A stretch of DNA of 28,111 nucleotides from Trachelipus rathkii (taxonomy: Eukaryota; Arthropoda; Malacostraca; Isopoda; Trachelipodidae). Below the pieces are notes generated by a model. It was given only the letters and a program-made list of their open reading frames with translations. It was not told the origin of the DNA and did not search any database. The position numbers and the translations under genes were made by a program. The stretch's first letter is position 1, and every line of letters starts with the position of its first letter. Below, in pieces: positions 12,401 through 21,799 of the stretch. Where the stretch lies: contig JABUQX010078233.1 of assembly GCA_015478945.1 (NCBI GenBank), positions 10,001-38,111 of the forward strand, read 5' to 3'.

Positions 12401-13060
12401 ATATTATATATTATATATTCTAAGCTTACTATATATAATATACATATATACTTAAAATATATATTATATCTATGATAATAATAATTATTAAATATATTTA
12501 ATCATTATTAGTATATACCTATACATAACTATAAACCTTATAATATATATTAAATATATTATATGTTATTAATCATTATAATATTTAATAATAATAATAT
12601 ATATATACTTATTATAATTTTCTTTATTTATATACTATATTATTTATAATCAACATATTCATATCTTCAATATACCTATTGCCCCTATATATTTATATAA
12701 ATTAGCGTTAGTTATTTTAAATTATTATTATATATTATATCTATATAATATTAGATTTTATATCAATACTATTATATATATAATATATTATTTGATTTAT
12801 ATATACGGGACCGTATTGATAGGGAGTGCTATTTCGACGTATGTACATTATATCTATATTAATATATATATATTATCAGTTATCTTAATAAATTATGACA
12901 ATATATACTATTATTAATATATATAATTATTATATAAGAGTATAATATAATAGTGTATAGACTTGAGTTGTTAGAATGATTACTTTAAAAATGATATAAA
13001 CAAACATTTAAATTTTAGATTAATTATACTATATATTTAGAATCTTGATTGTTATAAAAA
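12400..13060. repeat. AT-rich microsatellite zone
   Basis: Mostly TA, ATA and TATAA repeats with few G or C bases, interrupted by a short complex stretch at about 12807-12845. No gene is seen. Confidence 0.8.
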
Positions 13061-13120
13061 TTGGTAAATAAAAAAAGTTAATTTATGTCGTGTCGTTATG
13101 CAATCATAGATTTAGCAGGG

Positions 13121-13154
13121 AGCATAATTTTTAGCGATAAGTCGAAATGAAATT
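13121..13154 (+). repeat. Left TIR-like segment of R1 copy B
   Basis: It reads AATTTTTAGCGATAAGTCGA and onward, and is a diverged inverted complement of 15215-15260. Copy D carries the same left segment near 26876-26900, with GCAAAATTTTCGC then AATAAGTCG. Sequence similarity between copies continues a little further left, so this may be subterminal. Confidence 0.5.
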
Positions 13155-13959
13155 AATATATATAACCTCGTCCTACTTAGAGATCCTCTCCTTCAGGTCA
13201 GGATTACAAGAGTCTAGATAAAGAAATTAGCAATAAGCAAACAGAAGGAAATAATTCACTCAAGATACTCTCCGCAAATCCTCCCGGCAAGAAAGGTAAA
13301 TTTCTCTTCAAGGTGAAAATCGAAGCCCGCGACTCTCTGAATTTCGATCACAGTTTTTGCTTACAATCAAAGAGCAGAGGCAAGGGTCGTAAAACGGGCT
13401 GGGAGAAGTCTGTGAACTAACCAAATTCGGCCTTATTGAATGACAGATGCATACCTCAACAGAAAAGGAGACTCTTTGTTACTTTACTTTCATTGGAATA
13501 TCTTTATTATTATGTTGATAAAAACCCAATTGTGCAAATTTGCGAATTTCGATTACCAGCTCTCTCGTTATATAGGGTGCTGCGCTCCCCAAAAGAATTC
13601 CCCAAAGTTGAGGCAAGGTCTTACCCCCTATATAATATTGGTGAATCCCGGATTCTTGAGAACCACTAGCAGACAACTTAAAAATCAATGCGCTTTAAAT
13701 AAAAACAAAATGAATGAATCGGGTAAAGGAAAAGAAACCTCTTAAAATATCCCCAATTCCAGAACTTTGGAGATTAATGTATCTCAAAGCAAACGAACTC
13801 ATTATCGTCATACCTTGGATTCAATTTCATTTCTAATTTTGGATTATGGTCTCACCTTTTACACTCATATATAGTCTTCGAGGCATTCATAACTGTCAAG
13901 ATCAGTCAACATACTCCTTTTCGAGTCATCTGGATTTCTTCTATATCATTCCTAAGTTA

Positions 13960-14330
13960 TGAGATGATATTGTATTGCGACAAGAACTCATGGTTTTGGG
14001 ATATCTCCACTACGAACTTTGATTACCTCTTTACAGAATTCTACGAGTGGATTCTGTGACCTAGCGCAATCCCTTATGTTGATGTAACACAGAAATTTTC
14101 AAATAAATCGGACCTATAATTTTCAAGAACTTTCGCAATCATGACACTGATATAAACATTAATTTATCACAGGTGCAGCTGGCGATCTTCCTTTAATCAT
14201 TTTAAGTTCTGTGATTATTTGGGTAGAAATTCATTTTTGGATTCCAACTACGAGACTTTGATCCTTTTCGAATATCTTAATGGTTCTGTGACCCTTCTGC
14301 CGCTTTATGTATCATATACGAAATTTTACA
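13960..14330 (+). repeat. Internal tandem duplication within R1 copy B
   Basis: Two diverged direct units offset by about 242 bp share an ACAAGAACTCAT/GTAGAAATTCAT segment, TTTTGG, CTACGAAC/GACTTTGAT and TTCTGTGACC. It is equivalent to the duplication in copy A. Confidence 0.65.
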
Positions 14331-15214
14331 ACTATAAATGACGAAACCATTAAACTTTTCAAGCTCAATTCTGCGTCTCTCTACTATACACTTGTCTAGT
14401 GCAATGTTTATACTACCTCGTAACTAAGCTTTGAAAAAACCTCAATTCTTTTACTAAAGTGCGACATCTTGTATGAGAAATATCATCAGGATTACATTAG
14501 AAAACGCTTATACTGGACCTTTCATTGGATTCAACGGTTCTCGATCCGTCGCTATGACATGTTCATTTATTATTAAACTCTTGTGAGAATAGACTTTCCT
14601 CAATTTTCCATATTTCAAAATGAATTCATGTATCATTAACTATTTTTGTACTTTTAATGCATTTAACATGTTTGTATGTCTGATCTATACTATCTATGAG
14701 AGAGATATAACAAAAGATCACAATCTTAGTTTATTGAATGCACCTTTTTATTTCTCTGTATTATGTGAGCCTCCAACTTATTTAGTTATCTTTCATCGTT
14801 TTTCAACTATATTTATATGAATGTTCTAAGATCTTCGGATGAGTAACCGTTATGTTCCGTATTTGACTACTTACTATTTTTGGCCTGACAAATGTTTCGG
14901 TAATCTTCTAGCTTATTACTTTGGACGAATAATTAAGACATTGCTTGCAAATGAATGTACTTAACTTTATGTATTTTATGTTATTATTTTTTACTCTCTC
15001 ATTGAATATGTTTAATTATGTTGTGCACATTGTTAACATGCCCAAAAAATATGTATATCATCTTGAACTGAAGGTTTAATTCTTTTAACTGACTCTTCTA
15101 CTTCATTCTTCTTTCTTCTCATATCAGTTTCTGTGACTTTTCCTCCACTTCCGTGTAAGCGCGAAATGAGGTAACATGTACGTACTTTCATTATTAACTT
15201 TGTAAAAAAATCTT

Positions 15215-15260
15215 AATTTATGTTCGTACTTATCTAAGATTTGCGCGAGCAAAAATTTTT
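15215..15260 (-). repeat. Right TIR-like segment of R1 copy B
   Basis: It contains TTCGTACTTATC, then CTAAGATTTGCGCGAGC and AAAAATTTTT. Copy A has the matching CTTATTGCTAAGATTTGCGCGAAATTT at about 5984-6010. Its inverted complement is found at the left end of copies B and D. Confidence 0.5.
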
Positions 15261-15660
15261 TAACAAAAAGTAAAAACTGAAATAAATATTAATTTAATAC
15301 CACCAGTTCCCTCTGAGATACTCTCATTCTCATGATACAGAGTCAGTATCAAGAGAGAGAGCAATAGAGGATGAGGCAAGAAAATTAAATTCACTCAAAG
15401 GCCTCCACTCAGCATGAATTAACTCTCTCCAGTGCGAAGAAAGGAGGTTAAAGAAGTACAAGGAAAGGGCGTGCGACTCTGAATTCGATCACAAATTTGT
15501 CGCAAAACGAAGAGCCGAGAGAGAAGAGGGTGGAAACGCGCTGAGCGAAAGGCTGGTGAATGGAGCCAATCTACTCTTACCGAAGAGCAGATGTATCTCA
15601 ACCAGAAGGACTTTTGTTTAGCTTTCTACATGAGTATTTTTTATTACCCCTAATGTTTCG
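15246..15660 (+). mobile_element. R1 dispersed repeat, truncated copy C (5' part)
   Basis: The sequence aligns with the 5' part of copies A, B and D: an A/T-rich left end with GAAATAAATATTAATT, a GTTCCCTC...ATACTCTC region, CAAGGAAAGGGCGTGCGACTC then GAATTCGATCAC (about 15460-15492), a GGAAACGCGCTGAG segment and CTCAACCAGAAGGA. It starts immediately after the right terminus of copy B, so the two copies are head-to-tail with little or no spacer. A perfect 9-bp hairpin (15674-15695) lies just beyond its likely end. The 60-residue minus-strand frame inside has no motif. Confidence 0.7.
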
Positions 15661-15780
15661 AACTAAAGAGAGCATCCATATTTTCTAATATGGATTTCTC
15701 TAAATTAAATGAACTGTATATATGGCTTGTTCGCTTGCCTTAATAATAGAGCCCCCATGTACTTAGCAAACGTCCGTACC
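15661..15780. other. Short complex spacer with a perfect 9-bp hairpin
   Basis: ATCCATATT at 15674-15682 pairs perfectly with AATATGGAT at 15687-15695 across a four-base loop. No gene is seen. Confidence 0.6.
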
Positions 15781-16383
15781 TATATATCATCACTATATTA
15801 TATAATATAATATCATCTATTCGTATATATAAACATATACTATATATATTCTATATATTACTTGTATTAGTACTTATATATAATATTATAATAATACTAT
15901 TAATATATAGCTATATATATATAACTTTCCCTGGAAAAACCCTATATAGATTATAATAGATATATATATATTATAATACCTATATTATATTATATGGATA
16001 TATAATGACAAATGCTATAGTATATATACTATAGCTATATATATACTAATATGTATCTCATATAATATCCCTGCCTACAACCATATATACTATTTAATAT
16101 ATATATATATATATATAATATATTATTATATCTATATATACGTAATATATATATAAATATATATATATAATTATGAGTAATATATTATATGATTATATAG
16201 TATACCTATATATATATAGTATATACTATTATATATATATAATATTTATATATATATAATATACTAATATATACTACTATTATATATATACTATATATAA
16301 TATAATAATATATATAATAACTATATACATATATATATATATATAATATATAAACTATAATATATATATATATATTATAAATA

Positions 16384-16423
<40 letters not shown>

Positions 16424-16440
16424 ATCTATACCTATATTTA
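15780..16440. repeat. Long (TA)n array
   Basis: About 650 bp of TA-dominated sequence with sparse G and C. It ends at the 3' terminus of LINE copy 2, as the zone before 7186 does for copy 1. Confidence 0.95.
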
Positions 16441-16446
16441 ACAATT

Positions 16447-18290
16447 TACAACCGCTAGCCAGGAAGGGTCAACAGACCCTGGCATCGGGGCCAGCCATCT
16501 TCTGAATCTTCCTCTACTCTTTCAAACTCCATCTTCCCTCACCCAGTCCTGCATCGTATGGCTACGGCAAACCATGTCTTCTCAATGAATCCTCTACCGA
16601 GCTTTCCCAATCTTCTCCCCCATGTCTTCCTCTTGGTCTCGTTTCCTCTCCGGTCTCCACTCCCAATCTCTTTTGGCTCTCTCTCTTCCTCTTGATCCAC
16701 TTCCCCGGTGTCCCACCACTCATTCTAGCCTAGCATCCATCTTATTCAATAAGCTTTCGACTCCAACCTCACTCTCCCTTCATTTCTTTATTTGCTCTGT
16801 CTGTCCCTTCTAAGTCGTTCCCATTTATCGCTTACTGAAAACGTACATCCCCCGACCCTGTACTACTATCCTCTCTTGTTTGTCGTACTTCTGCACCATG
16901 TCTCGCTCCATAATTAGTAAAATCGGTGTTAACACACACTTTCAAAGATCACCCATTTTCACCTCCACACCTCATTTGTCTATTTATTAAGTCGATGGGA
17001 TACACTGCTTCTTACCGCTTCCCCCATAACTGAATCTATCCTACTGTGGATCTTTTGTAACATTTCCTCCCTTTTTTCCCAATACTCCCCAAATATATTA
17101 ACATTTCTCCACCGTCTTATCTCAGTCCACTCACCTCAAATCTCACTGATCCACTATGAGATGCTCCGTCTTTCTGCGTTATAGATCATGTCCGAGCCTC
17201 TTCTCACAGCCTGTTGGCAAAACATATCGACTACATCTCTCAACCTTTCTCTCCTCTTCGCTCCAGCCACCGCAAGTCAATCCCTCATACGCCAAAATTC
17301 ACCGTCCAAATCTCTCGATTCTCTCATTCACTTTCTTTATTCATATCATCCAGATACGATACCTTGTTTAACCTCCTGTTCTCACCTCGAACCATTCTTT
17401 TAATTCTCATATTCTGTTCTTTAACATTAATTTGCAATTCCTGTACAAATTCTCCAGAGCTCCCTCTCAACTTTCTCTATCAGCCATATTCTCTCTCCAG
17501 ACTCTCAAAAGTCTTCTCTAGGCCTCTGAAAATGAAGAAGCTCTTCTTTTTCAGATGCTATGAAAGTATACTTTGCTCGTTTGTGTGAATTCCCCATTAC
17601 CTTTCCAACGTAATTTCTCTAGAGCGAACAAGAGTATCCGTCGTGCTTATCTGTTCTTTTATAGTTCCGTCTACCCCCCAGTTTGGGGCCTCCACTACTA
17701 TTCTCCAACCTTTTCTCTAAATTCTCTCATATGCTTTTTGCAGATGATTCAAATGAGAAATTCCTTACTGTAAGTCTACAGTCTCATTGTATCTCCTTCC
17801 CTTTTAGTCTTGGCCTTATGACTTCCTTCCATCCTTAGCTGGTAATATCAACACTCTCGTTCCATCAACACCGATTAAATCGGTTTCAAAAATTTCTTTA
17901 TTCATTTTCTCTCCTCCTTCTTTTATCAATTCTAAGGTATCCCATCTTCACCCGGGGCCTTACCGTTCCTCCATCTTTCAGAGCTTACCTCTAATTCTTC
18001 CATAGTTTTATCTCCTCCCCTCCTCCATCTCCTCTTGCTTTTCGTTCTCTGCCACCAATCTCCTCTTCAACTTATTCTTACTATCCTACGATCCCATACT
18101 GTCCTAGACTCCATTGTTCCTCCACCCCCTCTTGCTCTTCCACTCGTGGCATTGAAAATCCTCAATCATAACAATACAATCCTCTCTCTTCTTCGTCTTA
18201 CTACATTCTCCTCAGCAATTTCGGATGAACGGTTTTTCTTCTTCCGGGGTTCCTGTTGCGACCGATATACCTGATAGGCAATGATACCTC
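16447..18290 (-). mobile_element. Decayed LINE (non-LTR retrotransposon) ORF2 fragment, copy 2
   Basis: Minus-strand translation in shifting frames gives, in order: an endonuclease-type GDFNA-like segment (about 18131-18163, one base out of frame); the reverse-transcriptase opening motif NGKAPGEDGI in clean frame (17938-17967); LEKTFESLEREYG, matching the DLEKAFD.VPRE type motif with the catalytic-region aspartate replaced (17483-17526); VKQGIVS, matching G.KQG..LSP (17352-17372); a degraded YGSETW-like segment (about 16882-16950); and a PRGR.RKTW-like C-terminal segment (16621-16660). This order fits RTE/CR1/Jockey-type LINEs. I could not find an intact FADD/YADD motif on this strand. The gap between the endonuclease and RT motifs is only about 180 bp, far shorter than usual, which suggests an internal deletion. 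Stops and indels break every frame. Two stem-loops lie at its 3' end, followed by (TA)n. The 5' boundary is uncertain. Confidence 0.85.
16465..16494 (-). other. Conserved 3'-terminal stem-loops of the LINE
   Basis: AGGGTC (16465-16470) pairs with GACCCT (16475-16480) across AACA. Next to it CTGGC (16479-16483) pairs with GCCAG (16490-16494). Copy 1 keeps the first stem (7209-7223) with one base lost. In several LINE clades a 3' hairpin is recognised by the element's own reverse transcriptase, so this is a plausible recognition structure. That role is inference. Confidence 0.6.
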
Positions 18291-18690
18291 TTTCCTCTTG
18301 ATTTTAAAAAGTGCAACTCTTATAAGTCTTTTCTTGTAAGACGTCTATAGTCATTTATGAACGAGGACATCTTCGGGCCCTATTTATGAAGCTACTCAAG
18401 TTTTAAATCGACTAAAAATCCCCTTTAAATAATCAAATCACACATATCCTCCTCCCATATTTCATCCTCTCTCTCTTCTCTCCTCTCATTCTCATCTCTG
18501 CCATTCCCATCACGCGAATCCTCCTCCCCCTCAATCTATCTTCCAAGATCTCCTCCTCCGTTTCCACCATAACGTGGCATAATAACGCGTTAGCGCATCT
18601 AATCTTAAAAACATTATCATTCAAGTTCCGGGTCCAAAATCGTTTCCCGGGTCTGCTACCTAAAGGTCTGTCTACTTACTAGGCTGATTC
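18291..18690. other. Complex sequence upstream of the LINE fragment
   Basis: This may be further 5' LINE sequence or unrelated DNA. The minus-strand frame at 18433-18624 is arginine-, glutamate- and methionine-rich because the plus strand is pyrimidine-rich there. It resembles LINE composition but carries no diagnostic motif. Confidence 0.4.
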
Positions 18691-18694
18691 CTTG

Positions 18695-18718
18695 ATAATT
18701 ATATATATATATATAAAT

Positions 18719-18756
<38 letters not shown>

Positions 18757-19010
18757 TATATTATATATGTAGATTATATATTATTATATATATATACTTA
18801 CAGAGATATATTCATACTACTTATATACTATCTAGAATGAAAGGTAAGAGGAATATAGGATAGTAAAGTTGGGAGGTATTTATATAGGATGGTGGTACTA
18901 ATAGTATATATTTATATATACATTATATATTAGAACAATATTAAATATATATATTATAATAATATTATATAGTATTTATTGTATACATTATTATATATTT
19001 AAAAAGCTTA
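18695..19010. repeat. TA array with a short purine-rich interruption
   Basis: (TA)n at about 18698-18800 and 18903-18990, separated by a short G/A-rich stretch (18835-18895). No gene is seen. Confidence 0.85.
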
Positions 19011-19286
19011 AGAACAAGCTATCCGTGCCAGAAAAATAAAAATAAAAATGTCAAGAATAGTGGAGGTTCCGGTGTGTAGGATGTAATGACGAAGTAACGG
19101 AGGTAACGGAGTAAAAAACCCCTGTTAGCAAGTTTAAAAAGGGTAGCGTTAAACCGAGTTACACGAGCGTTTATCATTTTTAAAATTCCGTTTGAGCGTA
19201 TACCTGTTACTACTTACAAATTGTCAAACTGCCCGTGTCTTAACGTAAGGTCGTTACATGTAAACGCGTCACTAGCCCACCTACTG
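19010..19286 (-). mobile_element. Small hAT-like non-autonomous element, copy 2
   Basis: The right end reads TAGCCCACCTACTG at 19273-19286, so on the minus strand the element begins CAGTAGGTGGGCTA. This parallels the CAGAGATGGGCAT start of copy 1. The stretch 19169-19250 aligns with 9103-9187 in the direct orientation. Repeated GTTAC/GTAAC and ACGAG words occur throughout. A (TA)n array follows at once. The other end is not clear and no transposase is present. Confidence 0.5.
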
Positions 19287-19485
19287 TATATATATATATA
19301 TATAACTATATCCTATTATTTCTTATACTTACTATATATATATATATATATATATATTATTATATATATATATATATATTATTATAATTTATGATGATAT
19401 ATGTATAAACTTATAGTTATTATATCTTTATATATCCTTATCACTATATATATGCTATATTATTATGTATATATATATATCATAT
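19287..19485. repeat. (TA)n array
   Basis: Runs of TA broken by short TATT and TATC words. It fills the gap between the small hAT-like element and the larger hAT element. Confidence 0.9.
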
Positions 19486-19494
19486 TATGAAGAT

Positions 19495-19612
19495 GCAGGT
19501 AACTATCCGTCATCCCAGTATTAGGGATGCAGGTAACATCCCCAGGCAACATTATTAAAGATCCGCATCCTGCGGATGTTTGCCCTGCGGAATGTTGCGC
19601 GGATGTTTATTC
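19495..19612. repeat. GC-rich subterminal repeat island, left
   Basis: It contains GATGCAGGTAAC twice (about 19492 and 19528), then ATCCGCATCCTGCGGATG and GCGGAATG. The same CCGCA/GCGGA vocabulary recurs at 22222-22335. It is interpreted as the left subterminal region of the hAT element. Confidence 0.5.
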
Positions 19613-20004
19613 TCGATATTTCAATATAAAGTTGAATTCTTTTTATATTTACTAAAAAACATGAGCTTTCTAAAATTTTGGATAGGAACCGAAGAATTGA
19701 TGAGTTAATGAAGAGATGAGTTGGGACGGGGCCACGTACATAAATATCTGTCTTTGCGTATTATTTCTCATATCTTTAAGGTTTACTCAAAAATGACAAT
19801 TCGATAAGTGAAAATGAAAATAAAATGATATCGCTCAAAGAACCTCTGTGCTTTTGACTATAAGCGCTTCGTAGATTGCGTCTCTAAGTGTTTTAACATT
19901 TCTCTTGATCCTAATTCGTGAAAATGACTTCGCGTGAGTATCCAATCTGCATTTAAGTCTAAATTTTGCAGGAACGATTGTGAAGAGCAACTATCTTAAA
20001 TCAT

Positions 20005-20372
20005 CCAGACTCGCGATACACAGCTTCTGTCTCCGATGTATTACCAGTAAGCTTAATCTCAACACTAAGGAATCATTTTGAACAATCTTCAAATGATAAA
20101 ACGAATGCACGGTATTATAAAAAATGAAAGATGAAAATTAACTAGAGCTAGAAAACACTTTGGATGTGTGGAGAATTATGAATCATATAAATTACTTATT
20201 ATGGCAACTTTCTGAGATCCCACCCGTTTACTAACTGAGCGAATTTATTTTTTAACAACAATAATTGAGAAACACAGTTAATATCGTTTTCTTATACTGT
20301 TGACAGTTGGAAAAACATTATTATCCAAACACGAATAGTTCGCGACCCATCTAGAAAAAAAAAACTCGAAAT
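20005..20372 (+). repeat. Left member of a diverged direct duplication
   Basis: It aligns by eye with 21047-21393. Shared words in order are TCTCCGATGTAT, a TTTAAC/CTTAATCTCAACAC-like segment, TCAAATGAT.AAACGA, TAG.GCTAGAAAA, TGAGATCCC and ACAG.TGAAAA..CA. It lies inside the putative hAT element and ends at a TA array. Confidence 0.65.
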
Positions 20373-20540
20373 TAATATATATATATAATCATTTACTAAT
20401 AATATATATAATATATAATACACATCTATTAAAATATTCAATTCTATGTATCACTTATTATATTACCCTATACCGTTCATACATTAACATGCATATATTA
20501 TATATATATTATATAATAATATACTATATATATATATATG
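20373..20540. repeat. TA-rich array
   Basis: TA-dominated sequence between the left duplicate and a short complex island. No gene. Confidence 0.85.
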
Positions 20541-20737
20541 TTAAATATTGCCTAAAAATGCCGCATTAATAAAGATGGTTTCACATCTACATATAAAGAA
20601 CGAGGGAATACGGAACATGGCTGGACACCTGGTGTATGCTCCCCCGGCCATTGAAGGGACTCCGCTCGGGTTGCTTTATACTACTGTTCTTAGAATCCAA
20701 GGCTATTGGCATTGGATAAGATTAGTATTAACGTACC
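20541..20737. other. Short complex island within the hAT element
   Basis: Less AT-rich than its surroundings. A 107-residue plus-strand frame (20548-20871) starts here but runs through the minisatellite and TA repeats that follow, giving a tyrosine/isoleucine-rich tail. No domain was recognised and it is not called as a gene. Confidence 0.4.
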
Positions 20738-20812
20738 GAAGGGCATATACAAGGGTATTTTATATATACAAGGCGGTATTATACAAGGGCATAATACAAG
20801 GGTATTATTATA
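20738..20812 (+). repeat. Minisatellite with ATACAAGGG units
   Basis: Four imperfect units of about 13-18 bp each contain ATACAAGG(C)G followed by TATT or CATA. Unit lengths vary with the length of the TA spacer. The array sits between complex sequence and a TA array. Confidence 0.8.
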
Positions 20813-20859
20813 TAGGAGTAACAAAATATATATACATATTTATATTCTACTTTAACATT

Positions 20860-21046
20860 TTATTAAAGTAATTATATATATACATATATACATACTGGTA
20901 TATAGAATTTATCATAAGGTAATTATGTAAGTAGTATACGTCTGTATTCAATCAAGCTTATATATATAGTTGAAGAAATATTTTATTATAATAATAATAT
21001 ATATTTATATATATATACTATTTATTAAATATAAATAACCTATATA
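20860..21046. repeat. TA-rich array
   Basis: Mostly TA and ATA words with a short interruption at about 20920-20960. It precedes the right member of the direct duplication. Confidence 0.8.
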
Positions 21047-21393
21047 AAATCAGGCGTCTTCCACTTATCTGGGGTCTCCGATGTATAATCACCAATTTAA
21101 CTTCACAAACGGAGCATAGGAAGCATTCGATCCATCTCAAATGATCAAACGATGACGGGTTTAACAAATGAAACGATTGAACATTAACACTAGCGCTAGA
21201 AAAAGCATACACTTTTGGGTTTGTGAAAATTAATGACAATCATATTGCAACAACTGAGATCCCCGTCATAACAGCAAATTTCTTTAACACATATTTAAGA
21301 ACGCAAGTTAATTCGTACCCCTTGTGTGCAGTTGAAAATTCAATCCAAACAGTATTAATTCGCCATTCATAAAGAAGAAAAAAAACGAAATCT
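21047..21393 (+). repeat. Right member of a diverged direct duplication
   Basis: It aligns with 20005-20372 (see there). Unlike the left member, it runs on without a break into the transposase-coding relic, so it is likely the original context. The minus-strand frames over it (21018-21239 and 21308-21502) have no recognisable domain. Confidence 0.65.
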
Positions 21394-21569
21394 GACAAAA
21401 CCAAACTTCTTCTACAAGTAATTCAATAACAGAGTCCGCTGGAAGAATTTCTACAGTCCAAGGAAAACGAAGAAGATCATACCTACAACCGTCATTTTGC
21501 ATAAGTAACTATAGTAGCAATATGAGATTGTACATAAACTATCACCAAGTTCAAAAGCACGTCTAGTAA

Positions 21570-21799
21570 ATGATGATCCTGTCGAGTTGGTATTCTCAAG
21601 TTAAGCAAAATGTATACCCACTTGATCACAACTGTGGCAAGGCAAATCTCTTACCTGTCCTCCCATGCCCCTCACTTTTGTTCCAAGTGAGAGAGTATTT
21701 AAAAATGCTGTTAAATTGTATAAAAATAGAAACAGACTCCTCGTACAGAACAAGGCAGACAAAAATTTGATGTTTCCCTCAATACCACACATTCCCTAA
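21570..21799 (+). pseudogene. hAT transposase, C-terminal dimerisation region (relic)
   Basis: Reading in two frames gives the hallmark order of the hAT C-terminal dimerisation domain. First comes a DPVE-like segment with W at 21588-21590 and NVYPL (about 21609-21623), equivalent to the family's (D)P..WW....YPLL. After a frame change comes KSLTCPPMP then FVPSERVF (21680-21700), equivalent to YL..PATS.PSERVFS. NRLLVQNKADK (21731-21763) follows, equivalent to R.RL...N.DKL. The second frame ends at a stop at 21797-21799. At least one frameshift separates the blocks and another affects the DPVE/W segment, so no intact product is made. The upstream RNase H-like catalytic region and zinc finger were not found in recognisable form. 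Similarity was judged from remembered family consensus only. Confidence 0.82.

Larger units (their letters stand above)
13062..15262 (+). mobile_element. R1 dispersed repeat, long copy B (unidentified family)
   Basis: Second long copy of R1, collinear with copy A (see 3675-6023). A left TIR-like segment at 13121-13154 and a right one at 15215-15260 are diverged inverted complements: both contain an AATTTTT-GC block and GATAAGT followed by CGAA (13136-13142 against 15228-15234). The tandem duplicated unit recurs at about 13960 and 14205. Overlapping frames at 13436-13669 and 13440-13745 are not conserved in copy A and show no domain. The copy ends where copy C begins. Confidence 0.7.

Noticed and set aside
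17731..17748. Plus-strand reading MLFADD, resembling the catalytic box of a reverse transcriptase
   Set aside because: All other RT and endonuclease motifs of this element are on the minus strand, and at this position the minus strand is between RT motifs. The plus-strand match is a coincidence.
20548..20871. 107-residue plus-strand frame in the hAT element
   Set aside because: It runs through a minisatellite and TA repeats and does not match transposase motifs.
20005..21393. The direct duplication as a pair of LTRs
   Set aside because: The members are strongly diverged and lack clear TG...CA ends, and the interval between them is TA-rich with no gag or pol motif; the context is a hAT element.
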